A DNA stretch of 7,444 nucleotides from Oscillospiraceae bacterium (lineage in GTDB: Bacteria; Bacillota_A; Clostridia; Oscillospirales; Oscillospiraceae): the NCBI GenBank assembly GCA_017455225.1, contig JAFTBL010000021.1:1-7444 (forward strand). The letters run 5' to 3'. The notes under the pieces are model-generated. The model had not been told where the DNA came from. It made no database searches and was given only the letters and a program-made list of their open reading frames with translations. Each line of letters begins with the position of its first letter. Position 1 is the stretch's first letter. Shown one piece after another: positions 1-5,725 of the stretch. The translations under genes were made by a program, and so were the position numbers.

Positions 1-606
1 AGCTTCATCAAGAAGGCCGGCACCATCATCCTGCTGTCCACCATCGTGATCTGGTTCCTCAGCTTCTTCGGCACCGTGGACGGTACGTTCCGCATGCTGG
101 AGGAGGATGAGATCGGCCACAGCATCCTGGCCACCGTCGGCAACGCCATTGCGTGGATCTTCCTCCCGCTGGGCTGGGGCAACTGGCAGGCCGCCGTGGC
201 CTCCATCACCGGCCTTGTGGCCAAGGAGAACATCGTGGGCACCATGGGCATCCTCTACGGCGCGGGCGAGGGCAGTGCCTGGGCGAACATGGCGCAGGCG
301 TTTACCTCCGTCAGCGGCTACTCCTTCCTGGTGTTCAACCTGCTGTGCGCCCCCTGCTTCGCCGCCATCGGCGCCATCAAGCGCGAGATGAACAACCGCA
401 AGTGGACGTGGTTCGCCATCGGTTATCAGTGCGGCTTTGCCTATCTGGTGGCGCTGTGCGTGTATCAGATCGGCCGCGCCTTTGCCGGCGACCTGAACGT
501 GATCGGGCTGATCGTGGCCGTGGCGGTGATCGTCTTCGCCGTGTACATGCTGGTGCGTCCCTACAAGGAGTCCACCAAGCTGACCGCCAAGGTCAACGTA
601 AAGTAA
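1..606 (+). CDS. feoB: Ferrous iron transport protein B, C-terminal part (5' end cut by window)
   Basis: This is the last 201 residues of FeoB, the inner-membrane GTP-driven Fe(II) importer; the frame is open from base 1, so the gene starts upstream. The visible part is the C-terminal membrane domain. Hydrophobic segments lie at about residues 5-23, 40-60, 65-85, 102-120, 135-155 and 165-185 of the fragment. Family-typical stretches include FIKKAGTIILLST near the start, GLVAKENIVGTMGILYG in the middle and a Cys-bearing LLCAPCFAAIGAIKREM. The G domain and Gate/Core start are outside the window. A small Cys-rich protein found with FeoB in Firmicutes follows 33 nt downstream, which supports the call. 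Iron/Fur control would act upstream and cannot be seen. A GTG at 46 is internal, not the start. Confidence 0.96.
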   Translation, partial: SFIKKAGTIILLSTIVIWFLSFFGTVDGTFRMLEEDEIGHSILATVGNAIAWIFLPLGWGNWQAAVASITGLVAKENIVGTMGILYGAGEGSAWANMAQAFTSVSGYSFLVFNLLCAPCFAAIGAIKREMNNRKWTWFAIGYQCGFAYLVALCVYQIGRAFAGDLNVIGLIVAVAVIVFAVYMLVRPYKESTKLTAKVNVK

Positions 607-639
607 AAACCCTTACCGCTGAGAAAGGAGTGATCCCTT

Positions 640-825
640 ATGCTGACGTGGCTGGCCGCCAATTGGGGCACGCTGCTGGTGGCGGCGGCGCTGTGCGCCG
701 CGGTATGCTGCATCGTTCGCAAGCTGGCGCGGGACAAGCGGGCGGGCCGTCACTCCTGCGGCGGCAACTGCGGCAGCTGCGGCGCCTGTGCCGGACGGTG
801 CGGCGGCGCCTACGGCAAGCCGTGA
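640..825 (+). CDS. FeoB-associated Cys-rich small membrane protein
   Basis: A 61-residue protein with one N-terminal membrane segment (about residues 4-26, Cys at 19, 23 and 24). A short basic stretch (RKLARDKRAGR) follows, then a cytosol-facing Gly/Cys tail with Cys 40, 44, 47, 50 and 54 in a CGGNCGSCGACAGRC pattern. This matches the FeoB-associated Cys-rich membrane protein family, a small partner encoded right after feoB in many Clostridia. Its exact role is unproven; the Cys cluster suggests metal handling at the transporter exit, which is inference. The ATG at 640 is preceded by a good AAAGGAG site (about 624-630) and lies 33 nt after the feoB stop, so the two genes are surely co-transcribed. 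A strong terminator follows at 846-884. Length and composition are normal for the family. Confidence 0.9.
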   Translation: MLTWLAANWGTLLVAAALCAAVCCIVRKLARDKRAGRHSCGGNCGSCGACAGRCGGAYGKP

Positions 826-845
826 CCCCACGAAAACAAACCCCA

Positions 846-884
846 GGAGAGCGCACCGAAAAAGGTGCGCTCTCCCTCGTTTTT
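846..884 (+). terminator. Rho-independent terminator of the feo operon
   Basis: A perfect 12-bp stem (846-857 with 864-875, arm GGAGAGCGCACC) has a 6-nt A-rich loop and is followed by CTCGTTTTT. It sits 20 nt after the Cys-rich protein stop codon and separates the feo operon from the cysE promoter region. Confidence 0.93.
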
Positions 885-909
885 GAGAAAATTTTGTATT
901 TTGTCGCAT

Positions 910-945
910 TTGACAGTAGCAATTGCGGGGAATTCGCTCTATAAT
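910..945 (+). promoter_or_regulatory. Promoter region of the serine acetyltransferase gene
   Basis: There is a perfect TATAAT at 940-945, 36 nt before the start codon, and a perfect TTGACA at 910-915. The two are separated by 24 bp rather than about 17. A 17-bp spacing would instead put a weak -35 (TAGCAA, 917-922) in use. An 8-bp palindrome GCAATTGC (919-926) and a GGAATTC (929-935) lie between the boxes and could be an operator; that is inference. Confidence 0.6.
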
Positions 946-981
946 AAAGCAGCATCGTTCTTACGCAAGGAGGTATCCCTC

Positions 982-1845
982 ATGTATGATGAACAGCTCC
1001 GCTCCGTGGCGCGGCAGATCGGGGAGCAGCTGCGCTTCTGCCAGACCCCGATCTACGGCAAGTGCCTTCACCTGCCGGATCGCAAGGCGGTGATCGCCAT
1101 CCTGGGCGCGCTGCGCCGGCTGTTTTTCCCCGCCTATTTCGGCGACGCCTCGCTGATGTCCCTGGACCCGGCGGACTACGCCGCGCTGGTGCTGGAGCCG
1201 CTGGAGCTGCAGCTGGCCGAGCAGATCTCTCTGGCCCTGCCGGAGAGCAGCACCGCCGACCCCGCCGCCGTGGCGCAGGACTTCATCGCCCAGCTCCCCC
1301 GGGTACAGCAGCTGCTGATGAGCGACGTGGACGCCCTGTTTGACGGCGACCCCGCCGCCCAGAACAAGGAGGAGGTCATCTTCGCCTATCCCGGTCTTTT
1401 CGCCATTTTCGTCTACCGGGTAGCTCACGAGCTGTATCTGCGCAAGGTGCCCACCATCCCCCGCATCATGTCCGAATACGCCCACAGCCGCACCGGCATC
1501 GACATCCATCCCGGCGCCTCCATCGGCTCCCATTTCTTCATCGACCACGGCACCGGCGTGGTGGTGGGCGAGACCTCGGTCATCGGCGACCACGTGAAGC
1601 TCTATCAGGGCGTCACGCTGGGCGCGCTGTCCCCCCGGGGCGGCCACGCCAGCCTGCCGGGCAAGCGCCATCCCACGGTGGAAAGAGGCGTGACCATCTA
1701 CTCCGGCGCCACCATCCTTGGCGGCGACACGGTAATCGGCGAGGGGGCCGTGGTGGGCGGCAACGCCTTTTTGACCCGCTCCGTGCCCGCCGGCACCCGC
1801 GTGGTGATCCACGCCCCGGAGCCCACCTTCAAGGACGTGGAATAG
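982..1845 (+). CDS. cysE: Serine O-acetyltransferase (EpsC-like CysE)
   Basis: A 287-residue enzyme that acetylates L-serine with acetyl-CoA to give O-acetylserine, the committed step of cysteine synthesis in the cytosol. The N-terminal half (about residues 1-150) is the helical domain. From about 170 onward come the left-handed beta-helix hexapeptide repeats. The active-site block is clear: DIHPGASIG with Asp174, then IDHGTGVVVGET with His189. These two are 15 residues apart, as are Asp143 and His158 of E. coli CysE. GVTLGALS and GKRHPTVERG (acetyl-CoA/serine site region) follow. The ATG at 982 has an ideal AAGGAGG at 967-973; the frame extends upstream to 865, but only across the terminator and promoter. 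The longer N-terminus fits the EpsC subgroup of Clostridia and Bacteroides. No O-acetylserine sulfhydrylase gene is next to it, and the gene appears monocistronic. Confidence 0.95.
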   Translation: MYDEQLRSVARQIGEQLRFCQTPIYGKCLHLPDRKAVIAILGALRRLFFPAYFGDASLMSLDPADYAALVLEPLELQLAEQISLALPESSTADPAAVAQDFIAQLPRVQQLLMSDVDALFDGDPAAQNKEEVIFAYPGLFAIFVYRVAHELYLRKVPTIPRIMSEYAHSRTGIDIHPGASIGSHFFIDHGTGVVVGETSVIGDHVKLYQGVTLGALSPRGGHASLPGKRHPTVERGVTIYSGATILGGDTVIGEGAVVGGNAFLTRSVPAGTRVVIHAPEPTFKDVE

Positions 1846-1863
1846 CCCGGCCGTTTCATCTGC

Positions 1864-1899
1864 AAAAAAAGGACAGAGTCACAGACTCTGTCCTTTTTT
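1864..1899. terminator. Bidirectional terminator between cysE and spoIIID
   Basis: A perfect 10-bp stem (1871-1880 with 1884-1893, arm GGACAGAGTC, loop ACA) is flanked by seven A on the left and six T on the right, so it can end transcripts from both strands. It lies 18 nt after the cysE stop. On the other strand the spoIIID stop codon (1898-1900) overlaps the A/T flank. Confidence 0.93.
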
Positions 1900-2146
1900 A
1901 CGCGCCCCGGTACTTGCGCCGGGTGGCCATGCCGCCCCGGATGTGACGCTGGGCCTTGTTCTCGTCCAGTACCTCCTTCACCTGCCGCCACAACCCCCGG
2001 TTGTACTCCGGCAGCCGCTCGGAAAGGTCCTTGTGCACCGTGGATTTGCTCACGCCGAACTTTTTGGCGGCGGCACGAACGGTCGTGCGGTTTTCTATCA
2101 GGTAAAGGGCCAGCTGCTCGGCCCGCTGCTCCAGATCGTTTTTGAT
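1898..2146 (-). CDS. spoIIID: Sporulation transcriptional regulator SpoIIID, with apparent ATC start
   Basis: An 82-residue small DNA-binding protein of the SpoIIID family, which in sporulating Firmicutes switches mother-cell gene expression during the sigma-E stage. The family core is unmistakable: VRAAAKKFGVSKSTVHKDL (residues 23-41) is the helix-turn-helix, and RHIRGGMATRRKY (67-79) is the conserved basic C-terminal motif. The length is normal. The oddity is the start. The frame is blocked by TGA at 2150-2152, and no ATG, GTG or TTG occurs before the helix-turn-helix. The ATC at 2144-2146 aligns with the usual initiator Met (IKNDLEQRA against M-K-N-x-(I/L)-E-x-R-A in relatives, from memory). 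A GGGAG ribosome site lies 9 nt before it. An ATC start, an ATG-to-ATC change, or a one-base error in the nearby five-A run (2139-2143) could each explain this. It converges with cysE and diverges from the lipoprotein gene. Confidence 0.88.
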   Translation of the reverse strand: MKNDLEQRAEQLALYLIENRTTVRAAAKKFGVSKSTVHKDLSERLPEYNRGLWRQVKEVLDENKAQRHIRGGMATRRKYRGA

Positions 2147-2182
2147 CGCTCACCACTCCCCACGTCTGCTTGTCGCAATACC

Positions 2183-2210
2183 ATCCTATGCGCGCGCCGT
2201 ACCCTTTCAT
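2183..2210 (-). promoter_or_regulatory. Possible sigma-E promoter of spoIIID
   Basis: On the minus strand CATAGGAT (2183-2190) resembles the sigma-E -10 box CATACANT (two mismatches). It is preceded after 14 nt by GCATGAAA (ATGAAA at 2205-2210), loosely like the sigma-E -35. The predicted transcript would start near 2176, about 30 nt before the spoIIID start. A sequence TGCGACAAGC (2168-2177, minus strand) matches 8 of 10 positions of the SpoIIID site WWRRACARNY, so autoregulation is possible. Weak evidence, given mainly by position and known sigma-E control of spoIIID. Confidence 0.3.
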
Positions 2211-2246
2211 GCCGCCGCCGGCCAATTTTTGTCCCGGCGGCCGGAC

Positions 2247-2276
2247 TTGACAGCGAAGGCGGCGGCAGAGTATAAT
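2247..2276 (+). promoter_or_regulatory. Sigma-A-type promoter of the lipoprotein gene
   Basis: A perfect TTGACA (2247-2252) and a perfect TATAAT (2271-2276) are 18 bp apart. Transcription would begin near 2283, about 37 nt before the chosen lipoprotein start. It faces away from spoIIID. This is the strongest canonical promoter in the window and suggests vegetative, constitutive-grade expression of the lipoprotein. Confidence 0.85.
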
Positions 2277-2319
2277 ATCGGCAGAAAAACGCCCGCAAAC
2301 GGCGGAAATGAGGAACGAT

Positions 2320-2718
2320 ATGAAGCGTAAATGGACGATAGGGCTCGTGTGCCTTCTGCTGGCGGCGCTGGCGCTGTCCGGCTGTTCCTGGGGCAAAAAA
2401 GACCCCGCAGGCGAAAAGGATCCCTCCTCTGAAACGGAGCAGACCACTCCCTCCGGCGGCGGCGACGCTGTCGCGGCGGATCCCTCCGACGGCGAGACCC
2501 CCGTGCTGGGCGATGGGGAGGAGCTGCCCGTGCAGTCGGAGGACAACTCCACGCCGGAGCTGCCCGATCTGGACTCCGAGTCCGGCGAGGCGGGTGAGAC
2601 CGGCTCCACCGGCGAGACCGGCCCGGAGAGCGGGTCTGAACCAGCGCCCGATGGCGGTGACGATCTCACCGTCAACGAAGACGGCAGCATCACTCTGCCT
2701 CCCATCCCCCTGCCCTGA
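2320..2718 (+). CDS. Small acidic lipoprotein of unknown function
   Basis: A 132-residue predicted lipoprotein. Residues 1-22 are a classic lipoprotein signal: MKRKW, a hydrophobic core, then the lipobox LSGC with Cys22 as the lipidation site, so the mature protein should be anchored to the outer face of the membrane. The rest has no recognisable fold: it is a low-complexity chain rich in Glu, Asp, Ser, Gly, Pro and Thr, strongly acidic. A run of five Gly-X-Y triplets (GEAGETGSTGETGPE, about residues 93-107) is followed by a terminal segment NEDGSITLPPIPLP. The start at 2320 has an AGGA site 5 nt upstream and gives a standard signal; an ATG at 2308 would add four residues with poorer spacing. 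It is monocistronic, between its own promoter and a palindromic terminator, and divergent from spoIIID. No function can be assigned; a cell-wall spacer or surface linker is a guess. Confidence 0.78.
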   Translation: MKRKWTIGLVCLLLAALALSGCSWGKKDPAGEKDPSSETEQTTPSGGGDAVAADPSDGETPVLGDGEELPVQSEDNSTPELPDLDSESGEAGETGSTGETGPESGSEPAPDGGDDLTVNEDGSITLPPIPLP

Positions 2719-2735
2719 CCTCTGCCGATACCCCG

Positions 2736-2768
2736 AAAAAACGCCGCCCGGCGCCGGGCGGCGTTTTT
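2736..2768. terminator. Bidirectional palindromic terminator
   Basis: A 24-nt perfect palindrome (2741-2764, half ACGCCGCCCGGC) is flanked by A's on the left and T's on the right (T5 on plus, T6 on minus). It ends both the lipoprotein gene (stop 18 nt upstream) and the converging GNAT-like gene (stop 8 nt away). The centre has no obvious loop, so the innermost 2 pairs probably open. Confidence 0.93.
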
Positions 2769-2776
2769 GCGTGTCT

Positions 2777-3907
2777 TCACTTTTCCAGCTTTTTGAGGAA
2801 GCAGCGACGGCGCTTGTGCCGCTCCAGCGGCACGTCCTTCCACTGATCCTGCACCTTCTCGTTGGTCTCCAGCATAGGTCCGGTCTCGGCGTGGGTGATG
2901 CCCATGGCCACGGCGCCGCGCATCACCTTGTTGATCACCGCCGCGTTCACGCCTTTGCCCTGATACTTGGGATCCACCGCGATCAGCAGCAGGTCGATGG
3001 TGTCGTTTTTCACGAACGCCTTCAAAAGCCCCAGCCAGCCGAAGGGGAGATAGCGGCCCCGGCTCCTCTGCAGCGCCGCGGCGATGGAGGGCGCGCCCAC
3101 CCCCATGGCCACCATCTCGTCGTTCTCGTCCATGACGAAGCAGGTCAGCTTCGGGTTCAGCAGCGGCGCGAATTTGCCGGCGTAGCGGCGTATCTGCTCG
3201 TCGGACAGCTCCACGGTGCCGTAAAGCGGGGCGTAGGCGGTGTTCACCAGCTTGAAAAACCGCCCCAGCAGCGGCAGATAATCCAGCCGGGTCCGGGCGT
3301 TGAACAGGTGCAGGTGATAGCGCCGCAGCACGAAGTCACTCAGCCGCTGCCAGCGCTCCAGCGTCTTTTCGTCGTAAGGCACGGTGATGTAGTTTTCCAC
3401 CCAGTCCACGTCCTTGCCGTAGCCCAGCGCCGTCAGGTGCTCGATATAGTAGGGGTGGTTATAGTAGGTGAAAAAGCAGCTGCGGCGGTCGAAGCCCTCC
3501 ACCAGCATGCCCTCCCGGTCAAGGTCGGTAAAGCCCAGCGGCCCGTGCACCTCGTCGCAGCCCATCTCCCGGGCCCACGATTCCACCGTTTCAAAAAGCG
3601 CCCGGGACACCTCCCGGTCGTCGATAAAGTCCACCTGGGTGAAGCGCATGCGGTTGGTGCCCCATTTTTCATTGGCCCGCCTGCTCAAAATGGCGCCGAT
3701 CCGCCCCACGATCTCCCCCTCCCGGTACGCCAGCCAGCACCGCGCCTGACAGTAGGCAAAGGCGGTGTTTTTCTTCCGGTCCCAGTCCTGCAGGTCGTCG
3801 TCATAGGTGGCCGGCACGAACTGGGGCACGTCCCGGTAGAGCCGGTTGGGGTAGTCCACAAACTCCCGGATCTGCCGCTTGCTTTTTACTTCCACAACGG
3901 AAACCAT
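2777..3907 (-). CDS. GNAT-superfamily-like protein, substrate unknown (YghO-like)
   Basis: A 376-residue cytosolic protein resembling the long, poorly characterised GNAT-type family that includes E. coli YghO. The opening REFVDYPNRLYRDVPQFVP (about 14-32) and GEIVGRIGAILSRRANEKW (64-82) are family-typical. So are EVHGPLGFTDLDREGMLVEG (119-138) and NHPYYIEHLTALGY (150-163). A second half carries IAVDPKYQGKGVNAAV (309-324), like the acetyl-CoA-binding motif A (V-x-P-x-Y-x-G-K-G). It ends with ETGPMLETNE and a basic tail. The ATG at 3905-3907 is chosen because AGGAGG lies 6 nt upstream; an earlier TTG at 3931 would skip it. The gene has its own promoter and is monocistronic. No catalytic assay or pathway is suggested by the neighbours. 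Acetyltransferase chemistry is inferred from the fold motif only. Confidence 0.85.
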   Translation of the reverse strand: MVSVVEVKSKRQIREFVDYPNRLYRDVPQFVPATYDDDLQDWDRKKNTAFAYCQARCWLAYREGEIVGRIGAILSRRANEKWGTNRMRFTQVDFIDDREVSRALFETVESWAREMGCDEVHGPLGFTDLDREGMLVEGFDRRSCFFTYYNHPYYIEHLTALGYGKDVDWVENYITVPYDEKTLERWQRLSDFVLRRYHLHLFNARTRLDYLPLLGRFFKLVNTAYAPLYGTVELSDEQIRRYAGKFAPLLNPKLTCFVMDENDEMVAMGVGAPSIAAALQRSRGRYLPFGWLGLLKAFVKNDTIDLLLIAVDPKYQGKGVNAAVINKVMRGAVAMGITHAETGPMLETNEKVQDQWKDVPLERHKRRRCFLKKLEK

Positions 3908-3934
3908 CGTGTTCCTCCTCTCTCCACGCAAGAC

Positions 3935-3963
3935 AGTTTATCCCCTTTTTCGACGAATTGCAA
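3935..3963 (-). promoter_or_regulatory. Promoter of the GNAT-like gene
   Basis: On the minus strand TTGCAA (3958-3963) and TAAACT (3935-3940) are exactly 17 bp apart, each matching 4 of 6 consensus bases. The start of transcription would be near 3928, about 21 nt before the ATG at 3907, leaving just room for the AGGAGG site. Confidence 0.5.
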
Positions 3964-4022
3964 GCGCCCGGCGAATTTCTGCCGCCGGCTGCAAAAAAAG
4001 CAGTGGCGCGCGGCGCCGCGGC

Positions 4023-4037
4023 ATGGTATAATACCAT
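4023..4037 (+). promoter_or_regulatory. Extended -10 promoter inside a 15-nt palindrome (PPTase operon)
   Basis: TATAAT at 4027-4032 is preceded by TG one base away (TGGTATAAT), giving an extended -10 promoter that can work without a good -35; the best -35 at 17 bp is only TGGCGC (4004-4009). The -10 lies within the perfect inverted repeat ATGGTATAATACCAT, a possible repressor site. Transcription would start near 4039, leaving a leader of about 52 nt before the ATG at 4091. Confidence 0.7.
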
Positions 4038-4052
4038 ATATCTATGCGCTGG

Positions 4053-4071
4053 GGCGGCGGGATCTGCCGCC
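4053..4071 (+). other. Leader hairpin just upstream of the PPTase ribosome site
   Basis: GGCGGC (4053-4058) pairs perfectly with GCCGCC (4066-4071) around a 7-nt loop. It ends five bases before the GGGAGGA ribosome binding site (from about 4077). There is no T run, so it is not a terminator. It might stabilise the 5' end or influence ribosome access; no riboswitch class is recognised. Confidence 0.4.
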
Positions 4072-4090
4072 GAACGGGAGGAATGAACGG

Positions 4091-4660
4091 ATGGAGCTGC
4101 GCTGGTACGATATTTTGCAGGAGGACGGCACCCCTGTCACAGACTGGATGAGCCCGGAGCGGCGCAAGCGTGCCGAGGCCATGCGCGACGAGGCGGATCG
4201 TCTGCGCACCGCCGCAGGGGAGCGTCTGGCGCGGGAGATGCTGGCGCCCCGCTTCGGCTGCACGCCGGCGGAGGTGCCGCTGCGCTGGAACGAGGACGGC
4301 AAGCCGGAGACCGACGGCGGCTGGTACGTCAGCATCAGCCACTCCGGGGCCTACGCCGTGTGCGCGGTGGACAGCCGCCCCGTGGGCGTGGACGTGGAAA
4401 CGATCCGGGCGGTGGACGACAAGTTCCTGCGCCGGGTATGCAGCGAGTCGGAGCTGGCCTACGCCCTGCGGGGCGACGAGCCGGAGCGCCGGTTCTGGGA
4501 GCTGTGGACCGCCAAGGAGGCGATCTTCAAGCTCACCGGCAAGGGGCCGCTGCTGAAGCTGAGCAAGCTGGCGCTGCCGGAGGGCGTGTCGGTGTGGTAC
4601 ACCCTGCGCTACGGCTGCGCCCTGACGGTGGCATGGAAGAATGAGGAGGCGACGAAATGA
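4091..4660 (+). CDS. Sfp-type 4'-phosphopantetheinyl transferase
   Basis: A 189-residue enzyme that moves the phosphopantetheine arm of coenzyme A onto a serine of acyl- or peptidyl-carrier proteins, turning apo into holo form in the cytosol. The three Sfp motifs are present in order. They are GGWYVSISHSG (His84), VGVDVE (Asp101 and Glu103, Mg-binding), and FWELWTAKEAIFKLTGKG with Glu143 and Lys147. It is somewhat shorter than Sfp itself (about 220 residues), as is common in Clostridia. The ATG at 4091 follows a GGGAGGA site; the frame is open far upstream, but that part is only the antisense of the GNAT-like gene. Its stop overlaps the next start (ATGA at 4657-4660), so the oxidoreductase is translationally coupled. 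No carrier protein, NRPS or PKS gene is in the window, so its target (fatty-acid ACP or a specialised carrier) cannot be told. Confidence 0.93.
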   Translation: MELRWYDILQEDGTPVTDWMSPERRKRAEAMRDEADRLRTAAGERLAREMLAPRFGCTPAEVPLRWNEDGKPETDGGWYVSISHSGAYAVCAVDSRPVGVDVETIRAVDDKFLRRVCSESELAYALRGDEPERRFWELWTAKEAIFKLTGKGPLLKLSKLALPEGVSVWYTLRYGCALTVAWKNEEATK

Positions 4661-5706
4661 ACAAGATCCGCATAGGCGTCATCGGCTGCGGCAAGATCGC
4701 GCAGGTGCGCCATCTGCCGGAATACGCCACCAATCCCAACGTGGAGCTGGTGGGCTACTACGACCGGATCCCCGACCGGGCAGAGGAGACCGCCGCACGC
4801 TACGGCGGCACCGTATACGAAAGCTATTTCGCCCTGCTGAACGACCCCGGCATCGACGCGGTGTCCGTGTGCGTGGAAAACCGCGCCCACGCGGAGATCA
4901 CCACCGCGGCGCTGTACGCCGGCAAGCACGTGCTTTGCGAAAAGCCCATGGCGGTCACGCTGGGCGAGTGCGAGTCTATGGTGGCGGCGGCGGAGCGCAA
5001 CGGCCGGTATCTGATGATCGGCCACAACATGCGCTTCGACCCGGTGTACCGTCAGGCCAAGCAGCTGCTGGACGAGGGCGTCATCGGCGATGTGATCACC
5101 TTCCGGGCCGTGATCGGCAACGCCGGGCCCGAGGGCTGGGCCATGGGCAGCCGGGACGAGGACACGTGGTATTTTGACAAGACCAAAGCGGCCATGGGCG
5201 CCCTGTCGGATCTGGGCATCCACAAGGTGGATCTGCTGCAGTTCCTGCTGGGGCAGAAGGTGGTGGAAACCACCTCCAAGGTGGTCACGCTGAACAAGCG
5301 GGGCGACGACGGCAAGCTCATCAGCGTGGACGACAACGCCCTTTGCATCCTGCGGATGTCCGGGGGCGCCATGGGCACCATGGCCGCCAGCTGGACGATC
5401 TACGGCCACCATTCCACCTCCACCTGCTTTTACGGCACCCGGGGCTCCCTGCTGCTTTACAGCGACGAGACCTTCCCCATCATCGTGCGGGATCACGAGG
5501 GGCGCTCCTCCAACTACCCCTCCCTCAAGCCCACCGGCCGCTCCGGCGTCATCGACGAGTTCGTGGACGCGCTGGTCCACGACCGGGAGCCGGAGGTGTC
5601 CGGCGCCGAGGCGCTGACCACCATGCGCACCATTTTCGCCTGTGTGGAATCCTCCGACAAGGATACGTCGGTGAAGGTGAACCGTTCCTACGTCAGCCAT
5701 CTGTGA
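4657..5706 (+). CDS. Gfo/Idh/MocA family NAD(P)-dependent oxidoreductase
   Basis: A 349-residue cytosolic dehydrogenase of the Gfo/Idh/MocA family, whose members usually oxidise or reduce a sugar, inositol or sugar-nucleotide hydroxyl with NAD(P). The N-terminal Rossmann domain has GVIGCGKIA (Gly7-Ala15), and YYDR (Asp36) at the end of strand 2 hints at NAD preference. The signature CEKPMAV (Glu95-Lys96-Pro97) is present. The C-terminal substrate domain has DLGIHKVDLL with Asp185 and His189, the family's catalytic Asp/His pair spaced by four. Length is normal. The start overlaps the PPTase stop (ATGA) and has a GAGGAGG site about 8 nt upstream. A ROK kinase follows 19 nt later, so the two may act on the same sugar. 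The substrate is not predictable from sequence alone. Confidence 0.92.
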   Translation: MNKIRIGVIGCGKIAQVRHLPEYATNPNVELVGYYDRIPDRAEETAARYGGTVYESYFALLNDPGIDAVSVCVENRAHAEITTAALYAGKHVLCEKPMAVTLGECESMVAAAERNGRYLMIGHNMRFDPVYRQAKQLLDEGVIGDVITFRAVIGNAGPEGWAMGSRDEDTWYFDKTKAAMGALSDLGIHKVDLLQFLLGQKVVETTSKVVTLNKRGDDGKLISVDDNALCILRMSGGAMGTMAASWTIYGHHSTSTCFYGTRGSLLLYSDETFPIIVRDHEGRSSNYPSLKPTGRSGVIDEFVDALVHDREPEVSGAEALTTMRTIFACVESSDKDTSVKVNRSYVSHL

Positions 5707-5725
5707 GAAAGGAGCCATAGACCGT

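Noticed and set aside
885..981. A T-box or cysteine riboswitch leader before cysE.
   Set aside because: The likely transcript start is only about 30 nt before the ATG, with no antiterminator hairpins or T-box sequence.
961..1812. A 283-codon minus-strand open frame opposite cysE.
   Set aside because: Antisense shadow. The plus strand holds a complete CysE active site, and the minus product is repetitive Gly/His/Ala/Val.
1698..2843. A 381-codon minus-strand open frame spanning spoIIID, the lipoprotein and part of cysE.
   Set aside because: It crosses two terminators and several genes in other frames. The real minus-strand gene here is the short spoIIID in a different frame.
3984..4021. CTGC-A7-GCAG hairpin and the 12-nt palindrome CGCGGCGCCGCG, with seven T's on the minus strand, as a possible terminator or small RNA.
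   Set aside because: The palindrome has no room for a loop and is separated from the T run. No gene or promoter on the minus strand would feed it.
2513..4660. A very long plus-strand open frame (715 codons) suggesting a fusion protein ending in a PPTase.
   Set aside because: The first 526 codons are antisense to the GNAT-like gene, with His/Val/Gln-rich nonsense composition and no ribosome site. Only the part from ATG 4091 matches a protein family and has a promoter and ribosome site.
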